Origin: CAYNGH01 sp964396845
Lineage (GTDB): Bacteria; Vulcanimicrobiota; JAJTBE01; CAYNGH01
NCBI GenBank assembly: GCA_964396845.1
Contig: CAYNGH010000002.1
Span: 27,532 to 91,531, forward strand
Reading direction: 5' to 3'
Length of the DNA stretch: 64,000 nt
In this document: positions 35,605-44,960 of the stretch, one piece after another
Layout of the letters: the number at the start of each line of letters is the position of its first letter
Numbering within the stretch: the first letter of the stretch is position 1
The notes under the pieces: model-generated
What the model saw: the letters and a program-made list of their open reading frames with translations, nothing else
What the model was told of the DNA's origin: nothing
The model's database searches: none
Made by a program: the position numbers and the translations under genes

Positions 35605-38201
35605 CCCAGAAAACCATCAACCGACCGGAAAATCTTACACCCATGTTCCGACAGTATTACGATCTGAAGGAACGTTATCCCGACAGCCTGCTTCTGTTTC
35701 GTTGCGGGGATTTTTACGAGCTTTACGGGGAAGATGCAGTGCGGGGGGCCCGGCTGATGGAAATATCCCTCACATCCCGGGATATGTCTAAAGGCTCCCG
35801 TATCCAGATGGCAGGATTCCCTCATCATGCTCTGGATAATTACCTGCGGTTGCTTATTTCCAAGGGGATCAAGGTGGCAGTGTGCGAGCAGATGGAGGAC
35901 CCTAAAAAAGTCAAGGGACTGGTAAAGCGGGATGTCACCAGGGTTATCACCTCGGGCACCATCACAGATCCCGGCATGCTCAGCGCCGATGAAAGCAATT
36001 ATCTGATGGCCCTGGCCACCGACGGTGAAACCACCGGCATTGCTCTGGCCGATGTATCCACGGGACACCTGAAGATTACCAGCCTTCCTGCAGTGGAGAT
36101 CAACCGCCTGAAAGATGAAATTTTCCGCATCGCTCCATCGGAGGTCATAATTGACCAGAACACCAGCGGGATGCCCCTGATAAAAGAATATCTCCGGGAG
36201 ATGGAGATCCCCTGGACAGTCAACATGGAGCCGGTTCATGGGGAGATATGCCGGGAGATATTAAAGGGCGCTTTTGACCGGAATCAGGATCCCCCCGACT
36301 GGGATCAGGATCCCGCAGGAAGCATGGCCTCCGGGGTGCTGGTGGAATATCTCAACCAGACCCAGAAGACAAAACGTCATTCCCTTTCCGGCGCAGAGTT
36401 TTATCAGTTGGCGGATTACATGATCCTCGACGGAGTGACATGGCGAAATCTTGAGCTTTCCCACACCATGATGGAACGACAGAAGAAAGGCTCCCTGCTC
36501 TGGGTGCTGGATGAAACCAGAACCGGCATGGGAGCGAGGCTCCTGCGGTCCTGGCTGGAAAGGCCCCTGATTGACATCCGGCGGATTGAGTCCCGGCACG
36601 AAGCTGTCGGCGAGATGGGGGAAAACTTCACCCTGCGGGAAGGGGTGAGGGAAAAGCTGAAGGAGATTTATGACCTTGAACGGCTCACATCCAAGGTAAT
36701 ATACGGATCTGCCGGTGCCCGGGATATGCTGGCCCTGGGCAATTCCCTCAAACCCCTCCCGTATTTAAAAAAACTCATTTCAGAATGTAGAGCCTCCCTG
36801 TTAGAGATCCTTCACGAAAACCTTGATCCTATGGAGGACATATCCCGGCTCATAAATGACGCCATCGCCACTGATCCCGCCATCACCCTGCGGGAGGGAA
36901 ACATCATTGCCGACGGCTATAACCTGGAGCTGGACGAACTGCGATCTCTGCGCCGGGATGCCCGGCAGTGGATTGCAGGGCTGGAAACCCGGGAACGGGA
37001 ATCCACGGGAATTAAATCTCTAAAAATCAAGTTCAACAATGTTTTTGGCTATTATATCGAGGTGACCCGTCCCAACCTGCACCTTGTGCCCGAGGGATAC
37101 ATCCGGAAGCAGACCATCGCCAACGGCGAACGATTCATCAGCCCCCAGCTGAAGGAATATGAAACAAAAATCCTGGGGGCCGAGGAAAAGATAAACGAGC
37201 TGGAATACCGCCTGTTTATGGAAGTCCGGGACAAGGTATCAGCCCAGTCAGTCAGGATCCAGAGAACTTCCCGGGTTGTGGCAGCCCTGGATGTACTGGC
37301 ATCCCTGGGGGAAGTGGCCTCCCGTTATCAATACTGCCGTCCCAGGGTGGTTTCCGGGGATACCCTGGAAATTGTCGGTGGCAGGCATCCCGTGGTGGAA
37401 AGATCCCTGAGGGACGGGTTTGTTGCCAACGACAGCCGGATGGATGAAAAGGAATCACGGTTTCACATCATCACCGGGCCTAATATGTCGGGAAAGTCCA
37501 CATATCTTCGCCAGGTGGGGCTTATCTCCATTATGGCGCAAATGGGTTCATTCGTGCCGGCGGAATCTGCGGTGACGGGGCTGGTGGACCGGGTATTCAC
37601 CAGGGTTGGTGCCAGCGATGACCTGCACCAGGGCAAATCCACCTTTCTGGTGGAGATGAGTGAAACCGCCAACATCATCAACAACGCCTCCCGGAGGAGC
37701 CTGGTTTTACTGGATGAAATCGGACGGGGAACCAGCACCTATGACGGGCTTTCCATCGCCTGGGCGGTTTGCGAGTATATCCACGACAAAATCAATCCCC
37801 GAACCCTTTTTGCCACACATTTTCACCAGCTCAACCAGTTAGAAGGACAGCTTGCCGGGGTCAAAAATTACCGGGTGGATGTAAAAGAAACCAGAGGAGA
37901 GGTGATTTTTCTCCATCGGATCGTACCCGGGGGGACCGACAGAAGTTACGGGATACATGTTGCCCGTCTGGCGGGACTTCCCAACCGGATTCTGAGCAGG
38001 GCCGCAGAAATTCTGGAACGGCTGGAGGCAGGACACCCCGGATCCCAGCCGGAGCCGGTGGATGGAGGCTCATACCAGCTGACCTTTTATGATCTTCTTC
38101 AAAGTCCCCTTGTGGATGATCTGCGCCAGGTAAATCCCGACGAAATGTCCCCCAGGGATGCCCTTGACAAGATTTATCTCTGGAAAAAATCCATAGACTA
38201 A
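35601..38201 (+). CDS. mutS: DNA mismatch repair ATPase MutS
   Basis: 866 residues, full family length. The mismatch-reading Phe-X-Glu is in GDFYELYGEDA near residue 38. The C-terminal ATPase has Walker A GPNMSGKSTYLRQ, Walker B VLLDEIGRGTSTYDG and THFHQL. MutS finds mispairs and recruits MutL. It starts inside the end of the receiver gene, and the GGDEF gene and mutL follow on the same strand. The C-terminal tail (after about 800) has the usual dimerisation helices. No interruption seen. Confidence 0.98.
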   Translation: MTQKTINRPENLTPMFRQYYDLKERYPDSLLLFRCGDFYELYGEDAVRGARLMEISLTSRDMSKGSRIQMAGFPHHALDNYLRLLISKGIKVAVCEQMEDPKKVKGLVKRDVTRVITSGTITDPGMLSADESNYLMALATDGETTGIALADVSTGHLKITSLPAVEINRLKDEIFRIAPSEVIIDQNTSGMPLIKEYLREMEIPWTVNMEPVHGEICREILKGAFDRNQDPPDWDQDPAGSMASGVLVEYLNQTQKTKRHSLSGAEFYQLADYMILDGVTWRNLELSHTMMERQKKGSLLWVLDETRTGMGARLLRSWLERPLIDIRRIESRHEAVGEMGENFTLREGVREKLKEIYDLERLTSKVIYGSAGARDMLALGNSLKPLPYLKKLISECRASLLEILHENLDPMEDISRLINDAIATDPAITLREGNIIADGYNLELDELRSLRRDARQWIAGLETRERESTGIKSLKIKFNNVFGYYIEVTRPNLHLVPEGYIRKQTIANGERFISPQLKEYETKILGAEEKINELEYRLFMEVRDKVSAQSVRIQRTSRVVAALDVLASLGEVASRYQYCRPRVVSGDTLEIVGGRHPVVERSLRDGFVANDSRMDEKESRFHIITGPNMSGKSTYLRQVGLISIMAQMGSFVPAESAVTGLVDRVFTRVGASDDLHQGKSTFLVEMSETANIINNASRRSLVLLDEIGRGTSTYDGLSIAWAVCEYIHDKINPRTLFATHFHQLNQLEGQLAGVKNYRVDVKETRGEVIFLHRIVPGGTDRSYGIHVARLAGLPNRILSRAAEILERLEAGHPGSQPEPVDGGSYQLTFYDLLQSPLVDDLRQVNPDEMSPRDALDKIYLWKKSID

Positions 38202-38419
38202 CTTTATGACATTTATGTTTTTTTTTGCTGGTAAAGAGGAATTCACCAAATAAAAACAAATATTCATCTGTATCTTTTCGAGATATAAGACGATCCGGAA
38301 TCGACTCCATGCCGGCATGCTCTGGCAGGTAGCTGTCAATGTCGGTGTTTGGTTTCATTCCACAGCGTATATTTTGGGATACTCCCCCGAAAGATGACTG
38401 CATAAAGAAGGAGGGCAAA

Positions 38420-39526
38420 ATGGATAACCCAATCCTTTTGGTTCTGGGTGGAGTGAGCTTGGTTCTTCTTATTATTGTCATAATCCTGATAATGTTGAAG
38501 GGGAAGGCCGAAAAAAAGACCAAGGCCCTTATTGCAATAATAACCGCCAGCCAGGAGCTTGGGACCACAGCAAGTCTTGAGTCTGTCCTCAAGATTGTGG
38601 TTCAGATGGTGAAGAACCTGTTCTCCTGTGGAACAGTTGTGGTTTTTCTAAGGGACGACGAAAAACCCGAGGAGATTATCCTTCGCAAGAAAGCATTTAT
38701 CACTCCCCACGAAGACGCTTTCCAGGATTTTAATCCCGATGTGGCCCGATCCGTTATCGGCCAGGTGGTTCAAACCAAGGAAGGTAAAGTATTCAAGGAT
38801 TTCCTGAACGAAGAAAAAGACGAAGTGATCCAGAAAGAAAAAGGGTTGCGGGCCATGGCCATTGCGCCCCTGGTTTTCGAGGATCAATCCCTGGGAGCTG
38901 TGGTGATGGCTCATGGCACTCCCGATTATTTCGACAAAGAAGCTTTCCGGCTGTTCACCCTTATGGCCAACCAGGCAGCCCTGGCAGTGAGAAATGTTCA
39001 GCTTCAGCAGGAAACCCAGCTTCTGGCCATTACCGACAGTCTTTCCGGCATGTACACCCACGGATTTTTTCAGGAGCATCTTGCCAAAAAGATTAACGAG
39101 GCAAAATATGCAGATCCTCCGCATCCCGTGAGCCTGATGATTCTGGATGTGGACTTCTTCAAGAAAGTCAACGACAACTACGGTCATCCCCAGGGAGATG
39201 CCCTGCTCAAACAGCTGGGGGGGATCATCAAACAGCATACCCGTCCCGGCGATGTAGTCTGCCGGTATGGCGGTGACGAGTTCACCATCACCATGGTGGG
39301 GACTGACCGGATTCAAGCGGTGCTGGTAGCCGAGAGAGTCCGCCAGGCTGTGGAAGAATATGAATTTGTTCTGGGGAGCAACATTGTCCACATCAGCATT
39401 TCCGGTGGAGTGGCTTCCTTCCCCGACGACGCCGGCACCAAGAAGGAGTTGGTGGAAAAATCCGACAACTCCCTGCTGGAAGCCAAGGAAAAAGGAAGAA
39501 ACAAAATCTGTTTCGCTTCCCAGTAG
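38420..39526 (+). CDS. GAF-GGDEF diguanylate cyclase
   Basis: About 368 residues from the ATG at 38420, chosen because AAGGAGGG lies six bases upstream and the protein then opens with a membrane segment. A GAF-like sensor domain spans about residues 45-195; the GGDEF domain follows with ITDSLSGMY, the metal-binding DVDFFKKVND, and the active-site loop YGGDEF. An upstream RxxD inhibitory site is not evident. It makes cyclic di-GMP in response to an unknown signal. It lies between mutS and mutL and ends in its own hairpin terminator. Confidence 0.92.
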   Translation: MDNPILLVLGGVSLVLLIIVIILIMLKGKAEKKTKALIAIITASQELGTTASLESVLKIVVQMVKNLFSCGTVVVFLRDDEKPEEIILRKKAFITPHEDAFQDFNPDVARSVIGQVVQTKEGKVFKDFLNEEKDEVIQKEKGLRAMAIAPLVFEDQSLGAVVMAHGTPDYFDKEAFRLFTLMANQAALAVRNVQLQQETQLLAITDSLSGMYTHGFFQEHLAKKINEAKYADPPHPVSLMILDVDFFKKVNDNYGHPQGDALLKQLGGIIKQHTRPGDVVCRYGGDEFTITMVGTDRIQAVLVAERVRQAVEEYEFVLGSNIVHISISGGVASFPDDAGTKKELVEKSDNSLLEAKEKGRNKICFASQ

Positions 39527-39551
39527 GGAGTGGAGCAGGTTGAAATATGGG

Positions 39552-39577
39552 AACCCACCCCAGAAGGTGGGTTTCTT
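39552..39577 (+). terminator. Intrinsic terminator between the GGDEF gene and mutL
   Basis: AACCCACC, loop CCAGAA, GGTGGGTT, then TCTT. It also argues against an ATG start for mutL at 39547, which would lie inside the hairpin. Confidence 0.72.
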
Positions 39578-39597
39578 GGTATAACAGGAGCCTTGAT

Positions 39598-41430
39598 TTG
39601 TCAAAGATTGCCCTTCTGGATAAAACTGTAGCCGATAAAATCGCCGCGGGAGAAGTGGTGGAACGCCCCGCGTCTGTTATCAAGGAGCTTCTGGAAAACT
39701 CCATAGATGCCGGTGCCAGCAATATTTTCATAAACCTCCAGCAGGGGGGCCACAAGCTGATGGAAGTATGTGACGACGGCGAAGGGATGACAGCTGATGA
39801 AGCGAAACTGGCTATTCTTCGTTTTGCCACATCCAAGATAAACACCTGGGAAGACCTGGAAAAACTGTCCACCTTTGGTTTCCGGGGGGAGGCCCTCCCC
39901 AGCATTGCTGCGGTCAGCCGGATGGAGATTCTTACCAGCCCGGGGGAGGGAACACCGGGAACCCGCCTGTTCATTGAGGGAGGCCATCTGAAGGAAGTAT
40001 CCGATGCAGGGCTTCCCCAGGGAACCACCATCCGGGTGCAGGACCTGTTTTTTAACACCCCTGCCCGGCGGAAATTCCTCAAGAGTCCTGCTGCGGAAAC
40101 ATCTCATATTATCGGCATAGCCCAGAAGCTGTCCCTGGTGAACCCGGAGCTGGGGCTCAGGCTCAAATCCAACGGGCGAACCATATTTGATTTTCCCCGG
40201 GATATGACTCTACGGGAGCGGATACTCAAGATATGGGGACAGCCCCTGGACTACCGGGTGGTTTCCTTTGACGAGAAGATTCCCGGCCTGCGGGTGTGGG
40301 GTTTTGCATGTCCCCCCGATGCCCTGAAATCTCACCGGTCATATCAGCTTTTTTTTGTGAACCGGCGGTATATAAAAAACACCATGATCAATCAGGCAGT
40401 GTCCGAGGGTTTCTCTCCTCTTCTTCCAGCGGGGAAATTCCCCATGGTCCTGGTATTTATCGAAATGCCCGGGGAGGACCTGGATGTGAATGTTCATCCA
40501 AACAAGATGGAAGTGAGATTCATCAGACCGGGACGAATCTTCAAGGAAGTGCGGGATGCCATCAAACGTCAGCTTCGTTCCTTCGGATTTGTGCCGGAGC
40601 CCCGGGACAACCCTGCCGATGAGATTGCCTCTATGGGAGAAGCTTTCCATCCCCGGCATATGAATGACACCTGGCCTCGAACCTCGGCAGTTCCTCCCAC
40701 GGGAGCCATCGGGAAGACATATAGAAAAGAAGAAGTCAGTTCTGATTCTTTTCAATCCAGCTATCACCGGAGAGTGTCCGATACCGGCGGGGAGCTTTCC
40801 CTGGAGTTCGAAGAAGAAGCCCTTACAGAAAAGCCAAAGGCCCGGCTTCTTGGCGGAAAGAGTTTCTGCGCCTTGGCCCAGCTTCAAAATACTTATATTA
40901 TCGGTCAGGCAGGAGATGAACTCTGGATAATCGATCAGCATACCGCCCATGAGAGGATAAATTATGAACGCCTCGGCCACATGGGGAAAAACATGTCCCG
41001 ATCTCAGCGCCTGCTTTTCCCCATGGTTTTGGAGCTTCCCGCATCCCTCCATAATTTTGTCATCGACAGCCTTTCCCGGTTTGACTGCCTGGGGTTTGAA
41101 ATGGAGTCTTTCGGTGGGACCAGTATTCTGGTGAAAGCGATCCCCTATGGCTTTGACCGACTGGAAAAACATGACAACCTCATGAACATTTTAGAGGAGG
41201 TTGCTGAAGGTTATCCTTATCGCAACCTGGACCAGTTCACGGATCGCCTGCGCTCCACCGTGGCCTGCAAAGCATCGGTCAGGGCCGGGGATCCTCTGAG
41301 CTTTGAAGAAATGAACAGCCTTGTCAATGAGCTGGTGCAGATGGATTTTTCCAACTTCTGCCCCCATGGACGCCCAGTGGTGATCAAATTTTCCAGAGAT
41401 CACCTGGACAGGATGTTTCACAGAAAGTAA
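39598..41430 (+). CDS. mutL: DNA mismatch repair protein MutL
   Basis: About 610 residues. The GHL ATPase motifs are ELLENSIDAGA, DDGEGM, FGFRGEALPSI and TRLF. The C-terminal half has DQHTAHERINYE, which fits the endonuclease metal motif DQHA(X)2E(X)4E with Thr for Ala, plus CKASVRAGD and CPHGRPVV. MutL of this type nicks the daughter strand itself, so no MutH is needed. The start is the TTG at 39598 with AGGAG seven bases upstream; the earlier ATG lies in a terminator. The propeller gene follows ten bases after the stop. Confidence 0.97.
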   Translation: MSKIALLDKTVADKIAAGEVVERPASVIKELLENSIDAGASNIFINLQQGGHKLMEVCDDGEGMTADEAKLAILRFATSKINTWEDLEKLSTFGFRGEALPSIAAVSRMEILTSPGEGTPGTRLFIEGGHLKEVSDAGLPQGTTIRVQDLFFNTPARRKFLKSPAAETSHIIGIAQKLSLVNPELGLRLKSNGRTIFDFPRDMTLRERILKIWGQPLDYRVVSFDEKIPGLRVWGFACPPDALKSHRSYQLFFVNRRYIKNTMINQAVSEGFSPLLPAGKFPMVLVFIEMPGEDLDVNVHPNKMEVRFIRPGRIFKEVRDAIKRQLRSFGFVPEPRDNPADEIASMGEAFHPRHMNDTWPRTSAVPPTGAIGKTYRKEEVSSDSFQSSYHRRVSDTGGELSLEFEEEALTEKPKARLLGGKSFCALAQLQNTYIIGQAGDELWIIDQHTAHERINYERLGHMGKNMSRSQRLLFPMVLELPASLHNFVIDSLSRFDCLGFEMESFGGTSILVKAIPYGFDRLEKHDNLMNILEEVAEGYPYRNLDQFTDRLRSTVACKASVRAGDPLSFEEMNSLVNELVQMDFSNFCPHGRPVVIKFSRDHLDRMFHRK

Positions 41431-41439
41431 CCAGGTGTT

Positions 41440-42618
41440 ATGAAACCAGAAACAGAAAACCAGAAGAAACCGTCATCCTCCAGAGAGATTCCCTTCATAT
41501 GGCTGGGAATCATAGCCTTCCTGTCCCTGCTGATGATCACATACCTCGGGGACTGGCCGTCAAATGCTGATGGCGGCTTCTATCAATCCCCATGGCCGAC
41601 CCTGGGCCGGGACAGATACCGCCGAGGTCGCTCAGAACATGCAGGGCCATCCCCCGGAAAGATCCTGTGGGAATATTCTCTGGATGGGCCTGGGGCATCA
41701 TCAGCGGTAATCGGTGCCGAAGGGGCCATCCTTGTGGGCGGGGGGGACAATCACCTTCACTGTGTCAGTCCCCGGGGCGATCTTTTATGGAAGCACAGGT
41801 TTTCCAACAGGGCCGATGTGACCCATTCTGTGGATGAAGAAGGGCGGATTCTTTCTCCCGGTTATGAACCCCGGCTTAGCCTGTTGAGTCCCCGGGGAGA
41901 ACTCATCTGGCACTTTGAAACCTTCCGGGGGCCCAGCTCAACTCCCCTGTTAACTCCCCAGGGCATAATCATTGCCGGCAGTGAAGATAATCACCTCTAC
42001 TGCCTGAACCCTGATGGCCAGATGATCTGGAAATACCGCACCAACGGTTTTATTTCCTCGGCTCCATCCATGGGAGATAACGGGGACATATATTTTGGCA
42101 GTGAGGATTTCCATGTTTACGGGGTTGATGCCAGGGGACTTCTTAAATTCAGCCATAAAACCGGCGATGAGGTTGTAGGCGCAGTGATGGTGGCTCCCGA
42201 TGGCCGGCTGTGCTTCGGCAGTATGGATCATCATGTTTACTGCCTCTCACCGGATGGAGATCTTTTATGGAAATTCAAGACAGGCCATGGGATAAGCGCC
42301 ACTCCTGCCCTGCTGGATGATACGGCCATTGTGGCTGGATCCGAGGATGGAAGCCTCTATTGCCTGAACCTGGAAGATGGAAGCCTTCGCTGGCAGTTTG
42401 ACACCGGCGGTTCAGTCACTGCAGGGGCATCGGTGGATGGAGATGGCCGAGTGTATGTGGGTGATGATAACGGAATATTATACTGTGTTGATCGGGATGG
42501 AAACCTGCTCTGGAGTCTTGAGCTGGGGCGCAGGGTGGAAGGCCAGCCTGCCATTGGTGAGAATATTCTCTATGTCACCACCGCCGACGGGGTTTTATTC
42601 GGCATCGGCTCCCGGTGA
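41440..42618 (+). CDS. Membrane-anchored PQQ-like beta-propeller protein
   Basis: 392 residues. A single membrane segment at about residues 18-36 places the rest outside. Seven or eight blades follow, each with a pattern like HVYCLSPDGDLLWKFKTGHGISATPALL. These resemble quinoprotein/BamB propellers, but no dehydrogenase active site is visible, so PQQ binding is not implied. Co-directional with mutL (9-base gap) and probably read through from it. Function unknown; a ligand- or protein-binding scaffold is likely. Confidence 0.82.
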   Translation: MKPETENQKKPSSSREIPFIWLGIIAFLSLLMITYLGDWPSNADGGFYQSPWPTLGRDRYRRGRSEHAGPSPGKILWEYSLDGPGASSAVIGAEGAILVGGGDNHLHCVSPRGDLLWKHRFSNRADVTHSVDEEGRILSPGYEPRLSLLSPRGELIWHFETFRGPSSTPLLTPQGIIIAGSEDNHLYCLNPDGQMIWKYRTNGFISSAPSMGDNGDIYFGSEDFHVYGVDARGLLKFSHKTGDEVVGAVMVAPDGRLCFGSMDHHVYCLSPDGDLLWKFKTGHGISATPALLDDTAIVAGSEDGSLYCLNLEDGSLRWQFDTGGSVTAGASVDGDGRVYVGDDNGILYCVDRDGNLLWSLELGRRVEGQPAIGENILYVTTADGVLFGIGSR

Positions 42619-42630
42619 GGGCATGCTGTG

Positions 42631-43086
42631 TCAGGACTTCCCCTTTTTAATGCATTCCCGGCATATTCCCTGAATAATCAGCCGGTGGCCGGTCATATGA
42701 AACTGGTGCTTGAGGGCAACCCTTTCCTGAATGGATTCAATCTCCTGATCCAGAAACTCGATGAGCTTGCCGCAACAATCACATATAAGGTGATCATGGT
42801 GAGGGTGGTTGAAGCTGGCTTCAAACAGGGTTGTGCCGTTGCTGGTGCCAACTTCCCGAACCAGAGAGCAACCGGTGAGGAGCTTCAGGGTGCGATAAAC
42901 GGTAGAAAAACCGATTCGTCTGTGTTTCCGGCGCAAAATCCGGTATAGCTCTTCGGGGGTTAAATGCCGGTCCTGGGCAAAAAATTCATCCACAATAACA
43001 TCCCGCTGAACGGTACTGCGAAGACCCATTCTTTTCAGGCACTCATGAAAAGCCTGTTTGTAGTCCTTTACCTGCTTCATTTGCAA
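42631..43086 (-). CDS. Fur-family metal-dependent regulator
   Basis: 151 residues. An N-terminal winged helix (STVQRDVIVDEFFAQ, FSTVYRTLKLLT) and the metal-binding region HPHHDHLICDCCGK with two structural cysteines, the second pair being in CREC at the end. This is Fur/PerR/Zur type; which metal or peroxide it senses cannot be told. The start is a TTG at 43086 with GGAGG seven bases upstream; the ATG two codons later would be too far. It is a candidate regulator of the thioferritin at 59142, which is inference. Confidence 0.9.
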   Translation of the reverse strand: MQMKQVKDYKQAFHECLKRMGLRSTVQRDVIVDEFFAQDRHLTPEELYRILRRKHRRIGFSTVYRTLKLLTGCSLVREVGTSNGTTLFEASFNHPHHDHLICDCCGKLIEFLDQEIESIQERVALKHQFHMTGHRLIIQGICRECIKKGKS

Positions 43087-43213
43087 AAATCAGCCTCCAA
43101 ATATGACAACCCTGATAAACAAGAAAACCACCAAACGCCGATTATCCCGGCCCGGTGGTAATTCTTGAAACGGTATTAATTTCCCTTTAACCGTGGGAGT
43201 TTTCAATATTGCT

Positions 43214-43783
43214 TCAGTTGTCAACAATCCCGTTGGCACTGCAGAATATCACCATTTTCTCCCTGGGCAAATTCTTGATAATATCCTGGGGTTCATCGGG
43301 CCCGCCGTTGAGTTCCGTTAACTCGAACTGAATGGAAAAAGGCAACTGTCCATTTATATTCATAAGTTTCTGGCGTTCCTGTTCGGGTATGTTCATAAAT
43401 CGCCCCAGCAGGGTGACCTGTACCTGATCACCGTCCATTGGTTCCTCGAAACTGCGGTCGATTATGGCCATTTTTACATAATCCTTGTAACTGCGAAGAT
43501 GTTTTTCCACCTCCATTTGCAGTCCCATGGTCTTTTCCACCAGCTGTTTCAATTCATTGTGGTAGAAAAACCCTGGATCCAGCTTGAAAAGCCTCCGGTT
43601 CGACTTGCGCCGTTCAGTGACAATATGGGCATCACAGAGATTCTGGATCTCCAGCTGAACTGAACGCACGGGTTGATCCGTGAGTTTGGCGATCTGCCTG
43701 AGATAAAATTCCTTGTCCGGGTTTAGAAAGAAGAGGGACAGTAGTTTTCTTCTGCATCGTGACGGTATGATTGCTTTGAGCAT
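43214..43783 (-). CDS. Winged-helix transcriptional regulator
   Basis: 189 residues. Residues 1-75 form a winged helix: KLLSLFFLNPDKEFYLRQIAKLT with the recognition helix QPVRSVQLEIQNL. The remaining 110 residues are an unfamiliar domain with alternating strands and helices, like the effector part seen in some archaeal-type regulators. An AT-rich leader of 260 bases lies upstream. Target genes unknown. Confidence 0.78.
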   Translation of the reverse strand: MLKAIIPSRCRRKLLSLFFLNPDKEFYLRQIAKLTDQPVRSVQLEIQNLCDAHIVTERRKSNRRLFKLDPGFFYHNELKQLVEKTMGLQMEVEKHLRSYKDYVKMAIIDRSFEEPMDGDQVQVTLLGRFMNIPEQERQKLMNINGQLPFSIQFELTELNGGPDEPQDIIKNLPREKMVIFCSANGIVDN

Positions 43784-44046
43784 TTTGCATTCTCCAACTT
43801 TCCATAGTAATATGTTGCTGCGTAATCGGCAGGACTAAAAGTCCATCCATTAATTGTGTAAGTTTTGTACCTCCCACATAATTTTAATTAAACCTTTAAC
43901 ATAAAATTTCTTTTTCCATAGCATAAAAGTTAAATATTTTTTCATTACTTATATCAGGACAATGATTATTCCTGCTTGAATTAAATTCCTAACAGCCTTT
44001 TCCCCAGAAGGGAAGGTTAATTGCAGACAAAAAAGAAAACAGATGT

Positions 44047-44952
44047 GTGAAATCCACCACCATTGCAGTTACTGCAGACATACACTACGGGACCCTTGTT
44101 GACCGGAAGGGGCTGGAAGATTATATTGATTTTCTTGTCCAAAGGAACATTGATATACTGGTAATCGCCGGAGATATGGCAAGCCGGGGGCCTCACCACC
44201 GGGATTTTGTCGAATTTCTCGAAATCCTGTCAGCTTTTCCCGGCAGGGTCATGGCAACTCCCGGAAACCACGACCTGTGGACCCGCCGGGGGGATTCCAT
44301 GGAACTCCTGAGGAGAGAGCTGGGAGAGATGATGAGTCATCACGGGATGATTCTCCTGGACGGCAACCCCCAGATAGCAGGAAACATGGGGATTGTAGGA
44401 TCCGTTGGCTGGTATGATTACAGCTTCCGGCATGTTCCCGATGAATATGTTTATCTGTTTCGAAACATCAAATTCCGCATCCCCAACGGAAAAGGGGGCA
44501 GTGCCATCAAAAGCTGGCCGGAACTTGACGCCAGGGACTACCGGCATAAGTCATGCGAGGTTTCTTATGACGGGAGCAACTGGAAAAGATCCACCTGGCA
44601 GGATTTTCGTTTTATCCGCTGGGATATGGATGATTACCAGGCTCTCGATTTTATTTTAAATCGACTTGCAGACGATATAGAAAAAATCCGCCCCAAGGTG
44701 GACCGGGTGATGGCAGTCACTCACCATCTGCCCTTTGCCCGGTTTGTGCCGGATATCCCCGATCCTGTGTGGAGTTTTCACCGGGCATTTCTGGGCTCCG
44801 ACGAAATGGGGGCTCTGCTTATGTCCTTTCCAAAGGTGCAGTATGCCTTCTTTGGCCACAACCACCGGGATTGGTTTGAAAAAATCGGCCATATCAACGC
44901 CCGGAACTTGTTTTATCACCGGGGGCCCGGCACGTATTATATCCAGTTATGA
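44047..44952 (+). CDS. Metallophosphoesterase
   Basis: 301 residues with the calcineurin-like set: TADIHYG, AGDMAS, GNHDLW, THHLPF and FGHNH. These bind two metals for hydrolysis of phosphoesters; natural substrates range from proteins to nucleic acids or nucleotides. Start is a GTG at 44047 with a poor ribosome site. It converges with ychF, the stops only eight bases apart. No other domains. Confidence 0.88.
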   Translation: MKSTTIAVTADIHYGTLVDRKGLEDYIDFLVQRNIDILVIAGDMASRGPHHRDFVEFLEILSAFPGRVMATPGNHDLWTRRGDSMELLRRELGEMMSHHGMILLDGNPQIAGNMGIVGSVGWYDYSFRHVPDEYVYLFRNIKFRIPNGKGGSAIKSWPELDARDYRHKSCEVSYDGSNWKRSTWQDFRFIRWDMDDYQALDFILNRLADDIEKIRPKVDRVMAVTHHLPFARFVPDIPDPVWSFHRAFLGSDEMGALLMSFPKVQYAFFGHNHRDWFEKIGHINARNLFYHRGPGTYYIQL

Positions 44953-44960
44953 TCTGGGTC

